From contig NZ_LSJS01000137.1 in assembly GCF_001557325.1 (NCBI RefSeq), positions 14,589-78,588 of the forward strand: a stretch of DNA of 64,000 nt. Direction: 5' to 3'. Below are positions 25,487-32,998 of the stretch, piece by piece; position 1 is the first letter of the stretch, and each line of letters starts with the position of its first letter. Both the position numbers and the translations under genes were made by a program. The DNA is from Erythrobacter donghaensis (GTDB lineage: Bacteria > Pseudomonadota > Alphaproteobacteria > Sphingomonadales > Sphingomonadaceae). The notes beneath the pieces were generated by a model that saw only the letters and a program-made list of their open reading frames with translations, made no database searches and was not told the origin of the DNA.

Positions 25487-28400
25487 ATGAAGGCGCGCCA
25501 TCCTCGCCTGCTGCGCACCGCCCTCTCGCTCGCGGCCCTCGCCGGGCTCGGCGCGGGCCTTGCCGCCGGGCCCGGCGCGGCCCGTACCGAGCCGCGCGCC
25601 AGCCTCGCGCTGCGCGACACTTTCCCGATCGGCTCGAACGGGCTGTGCGAGGCGCAGATCCTCCCGCCCGAGCCTGGTGCGGGGCTGTTCGACCGGCGCT
25701 ATTCGGTGATCTGCCGCGACGCCGCCGCGCCGGTCGGCACGCTGTGGGTGGTCAAGCCCAAAGCCGGCGAAGCACTCGGCCCGGCGCGCTTTGCCGGCGC
25801 CGATGCCGAATGTCGCGGTGATGCCGCCAAGCCCGCCGAAGCGCTCCCCGGCCTTGCCGCGGTCGAGCGATTGGGGTGCCGACGCGCCGGCTCGATCCTT
25901 GCGACCGACCTCCTGATCGGCAACCGCGCAGGGCGCACCTATGCCGCATCGGGCCTCACCGCCTATGCCAAGGCGCTCGAGCTGGGGATCGCCTCGCTGG
26001 CGAGCGACGCGGTCGTGCCTGGCACGGTCGAGATCCCGCTCACCAGCACCACCGATGCCGCCGCCTTCGCCCGCCAGCAGGCCGAGGCCATCGCCGCCGA
26101 TCAGGCGCTGGTCGAGGCCTATCGCCGCAGCAATGCCGGCGATTTTGCCGAGGCGGCCGAGTTCTTCGCGGTCTCCGCCGCGGCCCTGTCGGGCCCGGGC
26201 GCGGCCGAGGCGCAGCTCAACACCGCGCTCCAGCAATCCAATCTCGGCAGCTTCACCGAGGCCCGCCGGCTGTTCGCCGCAGCCCGCCCCGCCGCGGCGG
26301 GCAGCCCGGTGCTCGCCCGGATGCAGCGCAATTACGAGGCGATGGACGCATTGAACCAACGCCAGCCCGCGCGCGCGCTGGCGCTGCTCGAGGCGCCGTT
26401 GGCGAGCGAGTTCGGCGGCGCCGAGGAAGTCCGCGCGCTCACCATCGGCGCCGCGCTCGCCGGCCAGCTGTCGAGCGAGAGCGGGCGGATCACGGGGGAA
26501 TATTCGCTCAGCCTGACCCCGCTCGAACGCGCGCGGCTGCTCGATGGCCAGCACGATTACCTCAAGGCTACCGCGCTGCGCCAGTTGGGCCGCAGCGGCG
26601 AGGCCCCGGCGCTGCTCGCCGCCGCCGAGCGCTCTTTTGCCGAAGTGCGCGATGGCCGGGTGATCTCGGTCGTCTGGCTGCGCGCGCAGGTGCTCGGCGA
26701 GCTCGCCGAGAACGCCGAGCGCGCGGGTGAGGGCGCCGAGGCCGAACGGCTCCACAAGCAGGCGATCGGCCTGCTCGAAGTCGTCTACCCGGGCTCGCCC
26801 GCGCTCGGGAGCGCGCGCGCCCAGCTCGCCGGGCTCTATGCCCGCAGCGGTCGGCGCGACGAGGCGCTGGCGATCTATCGCGGGATCACCGGCGATGCCG
26901 AAGGGCGCCCGCTGCCTTCGCTGCGCTCGGTCATGACGCCCTATTTCGCGCTGCTGACCGATAGCAACGCCGGGATCGGCAACGCGGTCGCCGCCGCCGA
27001 TGTCTTCGCCGCGAGCCAGCTGCTCCAGCGCCCCGGCCTTGCCCAGACCCAGGCCGCGCTCGCCCGCGAACTGTCCGAGGGCACCGACGAGGCCGCGCAG
27101 CTGTTCCGCACCGCCACCAATCTCGGGCGCGGGATCGAGCAGAGCCGTGTCTCGCTGCTCGAGCTCGAGAGCCTGCCCGACGCGGACACCCGCCTCGCCG
27201 ACCAGATCGCCGAGCGGCGCGCGCGGCTCGAACAGCTCGAGCAGCAGCAGGCCGAGGTGCTCGACCGGCTGGCTGCCTATCCCCGCTACCGCGCGGTCGC
27301 GGGCAATGCGATCAGCCTCGCCGACCTCCAGGCCGTGCTCGGCGAGGGCGAGGCCTATGTGAAGCTGGTGACGCTCGATAGCGATGCCTATGTGCTCTAC
27401 GCCACCCGCGAGGCGGCGCGGGTGTGGCGCGCCGAAGCGACCCCGCGCCAGCTGGAAGGCCTCGTGACGCAGATCCGCGAGAGCATCGCGGTGGTCGAGG
27501 GCGGGCAGGTCAATACCTATCCCTTCGACCTGGCGGCTGCCCGGAAGCTCTATGTGCAGCTCTTCGCCCCCGTCGCCGACGATCTGCCGAAGCTCAAGCA
27601 TCTGGTGTTCGAACCCGATGGCGCGCTGCTCAAGCTGCCGGTCAACCTGCTCGTCACCGACGATGCGAGCGTGGCCGCCTATCAGGCGCGCATGAAGCAG
27701 AAGGGCGCGGACGAATACGACTTCCGCGGCACCAGGTGGCTCGGGCGCAGCACTCAGGTCAGCACCTCGGTCGGCCCCTCGGCCTTCCGCGACGTGCGCG
27801 CCGCGCGGCCTTCGGATGGCAAGCGCGCCTATCTCGGCCTCGGCGAGAACACCCCGATCGGCACCGCCAGCCCCGGCGCGTCGCGCGTCCGCGCCGCGCT
27901 CGAGGCGGGCGAGCGCTGCACCTGGTCGCCCAACATCTGGGCCAACCCGATCAAGGCCAAGGAGCTGCGCGAGGCGGCGGCGAGGTTCGATGCGAGCGCG
28001 CAGGTGCTGACCGGCACCGCCTTCACCGATACCGGCGTGGCGGCGCTGGCCGATCTTGCCGAGTTCCGCATCCTCCACTTCGCCACCCACGGCCTCGTCA
28101 CCGCGCCTCAGCCCGGCTGCCCGCCGCGCCCGGCGCTGCTGACCAGTTTCGCCGAAGGCGCGGCCTCGGACGGGCTCTTGAGCTTCGCCGAGATCTTCGA
28201 CCTCAGGATTGATGCCGACCTGGTGATCCTGTCGGCCTGCGACACCGCCGGCAGCGCCACCATCGGCGCGGCGCGCGAGGCGGGGGTGAGGAGCGGCGGC
28301 GAGTTCGCACTCGACGGGCTGGTGCGCGCTTTCGTGGGCGCGGGCGGGCGGACAGTGCTTGCGAGCCACTGGCCAGTGCCCGACGATTTCGACGCGACCG

Positions 28401-28561
28401 GGCGGCTGGTCGGCGGGTTGTTCGCCGAGGACGGGCGCAGCACAGCCGAGGCGCTGCGCAGCTCGCAGCTCGCGCTGATGGACGATGCCCAGACCTCGCA
28501 CCCGTTCTACTGGTCGGCCTTCGCGGTCGTCGGCGACGGCGCGGCGCGGCTCGCGCGCTGA
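25487..28561 (+). CDS. Secreted TPR-CHAT domain protein (caspase-like)
   Basis: 1,024 residues. A Sec signal peptide (LLRTALSLAALAGLGAGLAA) is followed by a unique N-terminal region, a helical TPR-like array at about 200-480 and a coiled segment (LADQIAERRARLEQLEQQQA). The C-terminal CHAT domain holds the caspase-type dyad: His in RILHFATHGLVTA and Cys in LVILSACDTAGS, plus GLVRAFVGAGGRTVLASHWP, so it appears catalytically intact. It starts one base after the tpsA stop and is plainly cotranscribed. CHAT proteins near two-partner systems and CHASE2 proteins recur in cyanobacteria and proteobacteria, with no settled role; proteolytic processing of the exoprotein or another envelope protein is an inference. 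Confidence 0.87.
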   Translation: MKARHPRLLRTALSLAALAGLGAGLAAGPGAARTEPRASLALRDTFPIGSNGLCEAQILPPEPGAGLFDRRYSVICRDAAAPVGTLWVVKPKAGEALGPARFAGADAECRGDAAKPAEALPGLAAVERLGCRRAGSILATDLLIGNRAGRTYAASGLTAYAKALELGIASLASDAVVPGTVEIPLTSTTDAAAFARQQAEAIAADQALVEAYRRSNAGDFAEAAEFFAVSAAALSGPGAAEAQLNTALQQSNLGSFTEARRLFAAARPAAAGSPVLARMQRNYEAMDALNQRQPARALALLEAPLASEFGGAEEVRALTIGAALAGQLSSESGRITGEYSLSLTPLERARLLDGQHDYLKATALRQLGRSGEAPALLAAAERSFAEVRDGRVISVVWLRAQVLGELAENAERAGEGAEAERLHKQAIGLLEVVYPGSPALGSARAQLAGLYARSGRRDEALAIYRGITGDAEGRPLPSLRSVMTPYFALLTDSNAGIGNAVAAADVFAASQLLQRPGLAQTQAALARELSEGTDEAAQLFRTATNLGRGIEQSRVSLLELESLPDADTRLADQIAERRARLEQLEQQQAEVLDRLAAYPRYRAVAGNAISLADLQAVLGEGEAYVKLVTLDSDAYVLYATREAARVWRAEATPRQLEGLVTQIRESIAVVEGGQVNTYPFDLAAARKLYVQLFAPVADDLPKLKHLVFEPDGALLKLPVNLLVTDDASVAAYQARMKQKGADEYDFRGTRWLGRSTQVSTSVGPSAFRDVRAARPSDGKRAYLGLGENTPIGTASPGASRVRAALEAGERCTWSPNIWANPIKAKELREAAARFDASAQVLTGTAFTDTGVAALADLAEFRILHFATHGLVTAPQPGCPPRPALLTSFAEGAASDGLLSFAEIFDLRIDADLVILSACDTAGSATIGAAREAGVRSGGEFALDGLVRAFVGAGGRTVLASHWPVPDDFDATGRLVGGLFAEDGRSTAEALRSSQLALMDDAQTSHPFYWSAFAVVGDGAARLAR

Positions 28562-28583
28562 GAGCGGCCGGGACGCGAGGGCA

Positions 28584-30647
28584 ATGGACAAGACCGTGCA
28601 AGCCCGCCAGGACGCGCGCTCCGGCCTGCTCGCGCGCGGTTGGCGCAATGTCCGCGCGGCGGGCGGCGTGCAGCTCGGCCTGACCCTCATGCTCATGTGC
28701 CTCGGCGTGCTCATCGCCCGCTACGGATGGGTCTTGCCCGGCGGTTCGGTGCCCACCCCGCTCATTGGCGAGGCCGAACGCGCGCTCTATGACCTCAGGG
28801 CCTATTATGCTGCCGATCTGGTCGAGGAAGACAAGCGGGTCGTGCTGGTGGTCTATACCGACCAGACCCTGATCGCCGCGCGCAAGCGCTCGCCGCTCGA
28901 CCGCGGCCTTCTGGCCAAGACGCTGCGCACGCTCGACACCTTCGAGCCCAAGGCGATCGGGATCGACATCCTGTTCGACCAGCCGCAGGACGAGGACGAG
29001 GAGCTGATCGCCGCGCTGCGCGCGATGAAGACCCCGGTCGCGGTCGCCTATGCCGCCAAGGCGACCAACCCGGACGACATCGAATACGAACAGCAGCAAT
29101 ATCTCGAAGCCTTCATGGCGCGGCTGGCGGGCAGCAACGGGCGTCCGGCAAGCATCCGGCTCGACAACACCTTCGGCGCGACCCGGCTGTGGCCCGACAT
29201 CCGCGCGGGCCTTCCGCCGCTGCTCGGGCGGGTTATGCTGGAAGAGGCGGGGGAGCCGGCCGTCGCCGCCTTTGCAGGGTACCAGGGCGCGATCGACTAC
29301 CGGCGGCCCAAGTTCCAGGATTCGGTGCTGTTCCCCCCGGCCCAGATCGACCTTTTTGTCGACCCCGACCCGGAGATCCTGCCCTTTCTCAAGGAGCAGT
29401 ATGCAGGCAAGTACATCCTGATCGGCGGCGATATTGTCGATTATGACCGGGTCGAGACGACCTTCACCTCGATCAACGGCGAGGTGCCTGCCGGGATCGC
29501 GGTGCATGCCGAGATCATTTCGCAGATGCTCGACGGCCGGGTTCTCCGGCCGATCGGGGAATGGGTGCTGTGGTCGATGGCGGTGCTGGTGGTCATCATC
29601 GCGGCTCTGACCGCGCTGCTCGAATGGACCGCGCGCCGGCTGGCGCTGTTCGGCGTGGCGCAGCTGGTCTTCTTTCAGGGCCTGCCGGTGCTGCTCCAGG
29701 TACGCAATGTCGATACCTACGGCTTGCCGGCGGTCGGCTGGTTGATCGGGTGGATTCTCGTCTTCACCGCGGTGACGGTGGCCGCCCGCACGGCAGGCGC
29801 GGTGCAGCGCAATTTCGCCACCGGCGCGCTCGGCAAGTACATCCCGCGCGACATCGCCCAGGCGATCATCGACAAGCCCGAACTGCTCAGCCTCGGGGGC
29901 GAGAAGCGCGAAATTTTCGTGCTGTTCAGCGATCTCGAGGGCTTCACCAAGATGAGCCACGCGATCCCGCCGGAAATGGTGGCGAAGCTGCTCAACCGCT
30001 ACCTCGACATGCTCAGCCAGGTGGTGCTCGACCATGGCGGGGTGATCGACAAGTTCGTGGGCGATGCCGTGGTCGCCTTCTGGGGTGCGCCGATCAGCCG
30101 GCCCGACGATGGCAACCGCGCCGCGCGTGCGGGCTATGCGATGTGGCAGGCGGGCGAGGCCTTCCGCGCCGAGGTCGCGGCGATGGACCCGGATCTGCCC
30201 AGGATCGGCAAGACCCGCGTGGGCCTCCACTTCGGCGAGGCGGTGATCGGCAATTTCGGCGGGGCGACCCGCATCCAGTACACCGCGCTGGGCGATTCGA
30301 TGAACACCGCCGCGCGCCTCGAGGCCGCCAACAAGGCGCTCGATTCGAGCGTTATGGCGAGCCGCGAATTCGCCGAGGCCTCGGGGCTCGACTGGTGGCG
30401 GCAGATGGGCCGGGTGCGGCTGCGCGGCCGGGCGCGGCCGGTCGACCTGTTTGAACCATCGCCCGATTTCCCGGCGGAAGACCGCGCGAGCCTCGCCGAG
30501 GCGAGCGCGCTCGCGGCAACCGATCCGGCCGCAGCGCGCGCGCTCGCCGAAGCAGTCGCGGCTCGCCATCCGGAGGATTCAGCGCTAGGCAATCTTGCAC
30601 GGCGCATGGCAGCGATCGATGAGGGAGGAACCTATGTTCTCGATTAG
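28584..30647 (+). CDS. CHASE2-domain class III adenylate/guanylate cyclase
   Basis: 687 residues. One N-terminal membrane helix (LGLTLMLMCLGVLIARYGWV), an extracytoplasmic CHASE2 sensor (ERALYDLRAYYAADL to GIAVHAEIISQMLDGRVL), two or three further helices (about 310-400), then a cytoplasmic class III catalytic domain. The metal-binding Asp residues are in VLFSDLEGFTKMSH and DKFVGDAVVAFWGAP, and the base/transition-state region is YTALGDSMNTAARLEAANKA with Asp at the purine-selecting site, favouring cAMP. All catalytic positions look intact. It follows the CHAT gene by 22 bases. The sensor faces the periplasm, so the cyclase probably reports an envelope signal. ATP versus GTP preference needs assay. 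Confidence 0.9.
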   Translation: MDKTVQARQDARSGLLARGWRNVRAAGGVQLGLTLMLMCLGVLIARYGWVLPGGSVPTPLIGEAERALYDLRAYYAADLVEEDKRVVLVVYTDQTLIAARKRSPLDRGLLAKTLRTLDTFEPKAIGIDILFDQPQDEDEELIAALRAMKTPVAVAYAAKATNPDDIEYEQQQYLEAFMARLAGSNGRPASIRLDNTFGATRLWPDIRAGLPPLLGRVMLEEAGEPAVAAFAGYQGAIDYRRPKFQDSVLFPPAQIDLFVDPDPEILPFLKEQYAGKYILIGGDIVDYDRVETTFTSINGEVPAGIAVHAEIISQMLDGRVLRPIGEWVLWSMAVLVVIIAALTALLEWTARRLALFGVAQLVFFQGLPVLLQVRNVDTYGLPAVGWLIGWILVFTAVTVAARTAGAVQRNFATGALGKYIPRDIAQAIIDKPELLSLGGEKREIFVLFSDLEGFTKMSHAIPPEMVAKLLNRYLDMLSQVVLDHGGVIDKFVGDAVVAFWGAPISRPDDGNRAARAGYAMWQAGEAFRAEVAAMDPDLPRIGKTRVGLHFGEAVIGNFGGATRIQYTALGDSMNTAARLEAANKALDSSVMASREFAEASGLDWWRQMGRVRLRGRARPVDLFEPSPDFPAEDRASLAEASALAATDPAAARALAEAVAARHPEDSALGNLARRMAAIDEGGTYVLD

Positions 30648-31380
30648 CTTGAAGCGGCGCCTTCGCGCGCTGGCACTGGCAGGAGCGGCACTGGCCCTGC
30701 CGACGGCGGCGATGGCGGGGGTGGTGGTCAAGTCCACCGGGCCCTCGGCGACCCGCTATCCGGTCGGCGCCAAGGTCGACGACAATGCCACCATCACGCT
30801 GAAGGCGGGCGATGTCATCACCGTGCTGACCGCCAATGGCACGCGCGTCATCAAGGGCGCGGGCACCTTCCGCATCGGCGACCGCCCGCAGGTCGCCGCC
30901 GACCGTTTCGCCTCATTGACCCGCAAGCGCGCCGCCACCCGCGTGCGCACCGGGGCAGTGCGCGGCGAGCCCGAGGGCAATCCGACCAATCCCAGCCTGT
31001 GGTATGTCGATGTCACCCGCTCGGGCACGGTGTGCCTCTATGATCTTGCCACGGTGCGCCTGTGGCGGCCCGGCGCGCCCGACACCATCACCTACCGCAT
31101 GTTCAACCGCGAGAATGGCGCATCGGTCGATGTCACCTTCGACGAGACAGTGACCGTTGCGGCGCTCGATCCGGCGCGCCTGCCGATCGTCGAGGGCGCG
31201 CCCTACACCATCACCGGGCCCGACAACGCGACCAGCGCGCAGGTCACCTTCGTGCTGCTCGAGGGCGATTTCGAGGCGCCCGACACGCTCGGCGAGGCCC
31301 TGATCGCCAAGGGCTGCACGGTGCAGCTCGACCTGCTCGCCACCGGGCTCGAGGCCGATGCCGAGGCGAGCGGGGGCTGA
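30634..31380 (+). CDS. Secreted protein of unknown function (FecR-like N-terminal pattern)
   Basis: 248 residues starting MFSISLKRRL after a strong GGGAGGA site; the start lies inside the last codons of the cyclase gene (14-base overlap). Signal peptide ALALAGAALALPTAAMAGV, then VVVKSTGPSATRYPVGAKVD, a beta-rich pattern with TITLKAGDVITVLTANGTRV and KGAGTFRIGDRP that resembles the FecR-type beta sandwich found next to CHASE2 and CHAT genes in other bacteria. The C-terminal half (WYVDVTRSGTVCLYDLATVR) carries a pair of Cys at about 130 and 230 that may form a disulfide. It closes the tpsBA operon. No function can be assigned; an envelope partner of CHAT or CHASE2 is an inference. Confidence 0.75.
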   Translation: MFSISLKRRLRALALAGAALALPTAAMAGVVVKSTGPSATRYPVGAKVDDNATITLKAGDVITVLTANGTRVIKGAGTFRIGDRPQVAADRFASLTRKRAATRVRTGAVRGEPEGNPTNPSLWYVDVTRSGTVCLYDLATVRLWRPGAPDTITYRMFNRENGASVDVTFDETVTVAALDPARLPIVEGAPYTITGPDNATSAQVTFVLLEGDFEAPDTLGEALIAKGCTVQLDLLATGLEADAEASGG

Positions 31381-31598
31381 ACGCGCAGGCACGGCCGGTC
31401 GCCTGCAGCCTGCCGATTGCCTGTTGCATCGCAGGCGCAAGCTTGGGAGAAGGGCGACGGGGTCGGCCTGACGGGGGAATCGGGACGCGGTGCGCAACCG
31501 GGCTTTGCATCGATGCGGCAATCGTGGCGCGGGGCGCGTGTCGATAGCCGTGCCGGGGGCCGGCCGGGCCGGGTGACGGGCATCTCGGGGGGGATGGG

Positions 31599-32996
31599 AT
31601 GAGACGAATTCTGGCGGATCTGATCGCTGGTGGAGCGGCACGGGGGACCTCGCGGCGCGTGCTGGCGCGCCTTGCCGCAGTGCTGGCGCTGATCGCCGTC
31701 TATCCGGTCTCGACCGCGCTCGGCGGCGGCACCTTCGAGGGCGTGGCGACCTGCGCCGGATCGACCTGCCACGGCCGTGCCGAGGGCAACGGCGCGGTTG
31801 TCCGTCAGGACGAGATCGCGACCTGGCAGGAACCCTCCTCACCCTCGGGCGCACACAGCCGCGCCTATGCCGTGCTCGGCGGACGGCGCGGGCAGCAGAT
31901 CGCCGCGAGCCTCGGGCTCGGCAATGCGCAGTCCGCGCCTGCCTGCCTTGGCTGCCATGCCACCAACGCGCCCGCAGGCCAGCGCGGGGCGAAGTTCACG
32001 CTCACCGACGGGGTCGGCTGCGAGAGCTGCCACGGCGCCTCGGGCGGCACCTGGCTCGCCGAGCACTACGCGCTCCCCGCCACCCACGCCTCGAATGTCG
32101 CGGCAGGCCTCACCCCGCTCGACAATCCCAAGGCGCGCGCGGGGGTTTGCCTCGACTGCCATTACGGCTCGAGCAAGCCCGGCCAGTTCGTCACCCACGC
32201 GATGATGGCCGCTGGTCACCCGCGCGTCTCCTTCGAGCTCGACCTGTTCAGCGCGCTCCAGCAGCACCACCAGGTCGACGGCGACTACGTGACGCGGAAG
32301 GGTCCGCCCAGTTCGGTGCGCTTCTGGGCGGTCGGGCAGGCCGAAGCCGTGCGCCGCTCGACCAGCCTCTTCGCCCAGCCCAGGTTCGGCTACGAGGGCG
32401 CCTTCCCGCAGTTCTACTTCCTCGATTGCCACTCGTGCCACCGCACGATCACCGACGGCCCGCAGAGGAAGCTCACCTTCGAGACCAATCCCGGCCGTCC
32501 GATCCCCTTCGGCAACCCGCCCTTCAACGACGAGAACATGATCATGCTCTCTGCAGTGGCGGGGGCGCTGGTGCCGGGCGAGGCGGCGAAGTTCCAGGCT
32601 GCCGCGCGCGACTTCCACAAGGCGTTCGGCGCGGGCCCCGCCGAAGCGCGCACCGCTGCGCAGGCCCTGGCAGCGCGCGCCGGGGCGCTGTCGGATGCGC
32701 TTGCGGGCCGCTCCTACAGCGATGCCGACACCTTCAGGATCATCGCGACGATATCCGGCGAGGCGACGAGCCCACGCTTCACCGACTATGCCGGATCGGT
32801 GCAGGCGGTGATGGCGGTCGACACGCTGCTCAATGCGCTGGTGCGCGAGGGCCGGGTGACGCAGGGCGCGGCGGCGGGCATTCGCGGTGACATTTCGCGC
32901 GCCTACAAGGCGGTCGAGGAGCCCAATGCCTACCGCCCGGCCGATTTCCGCGCCGCATTGAAGGCGGCGGCTGGCGCGATCGGACGGCTGAAATAG
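31599..32996 (+). CDS. Multihaem c-type cytochrome (five haem motifs), cytochrome c554-like
   Basis: 465 residues with a signal/anchor helix (VLARLAAVLALIAVYPVSTA). Haem motifs in order: CAGSTCH (a CX4CH form), CLGCH, CESCH, CLDCH and CHSCH, so up to five haems. Additional His-rich stretches (HAMMAAGHPRVSFELDLF, ALQQHHQVDGDY) can supply distal ligands and match the cytochrome c554-type domain used in multihaem oxidoreductases and electron carriers. The C-terminal 150 residues are helical and haem-free. A GGGGGG ribosome site precedes the ATG. It opens the second plus-strand operon after a 218-base gap in which I see no gene. Likely a periplasmic electron carrier to or from the barrel and decahaem protein. 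Confidence 0.88.
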   Translation: MRRILADLIAGGAARGTSRRVLARLAAVLALIAVYPVSTALGGGTFEGVATCAGSTCHGRAEGNGAVVRQDEIATWQEPSSPSGAHSRAYAVLGGRRGQQIAASLGLGNAQSAPACLGCHATNAPAGQRGAKFTLTDGVGCESCHGASGGTWLAEHYALPATHASNVAAGLTPLDNPKARAGVCLDCHYGSSKPGQFVTHAMMAAGHPRVSFELDLFSALQQHHQVDGDYVTRKGPPSSVRFWAVGQAEAVRRSTSLFAQPRFGYEGAFPQFYFLDCHSCHRTITDGPQRKLTFETNPGRPIPFGNPPFNDENMIMLSAVAGALVPGEAAKFQAAARDFHKAFGAGPAEARTAAQALAARAGALSDALAGRSYSDADTFRIIATISGEATSPRFTDYAGSVQAVMAVDTLLNALVREGRVTQGAAAGIRGDISRAYKAVEEPNAYRPADFRAALKAAAGAIGRLK

Positions 32997-32998
32997 CG

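Noticed and set aside
20800-25620. A 1,606-codon open frame antisense to tpsA
   Set aside because: Its composition is Arg/Ala/Asp-rich with no motif, and it mirrors the codon bias of the GC-rich beta-helix gene on the other strand, which has a signal peptide, secretion domain and repeats.
25385-28714. A 1,109-codon open frame antisense to the CHAT gene
   Set aside because: No recognisable motif; the sense frame has an intact CHAT dyad and signal peptide. High GC alone produces such long antisense frames.
25487-30647. CHAT plus nucleotide cyclase as a CBASS- or CRISPR-type defence system
   Set aside because: The CHAT protein is exported by a signal peptide, the cyclase is a class III membrane CHASE2 enzyme rather than a CD-NTase, and both are locked to a secretion operon.
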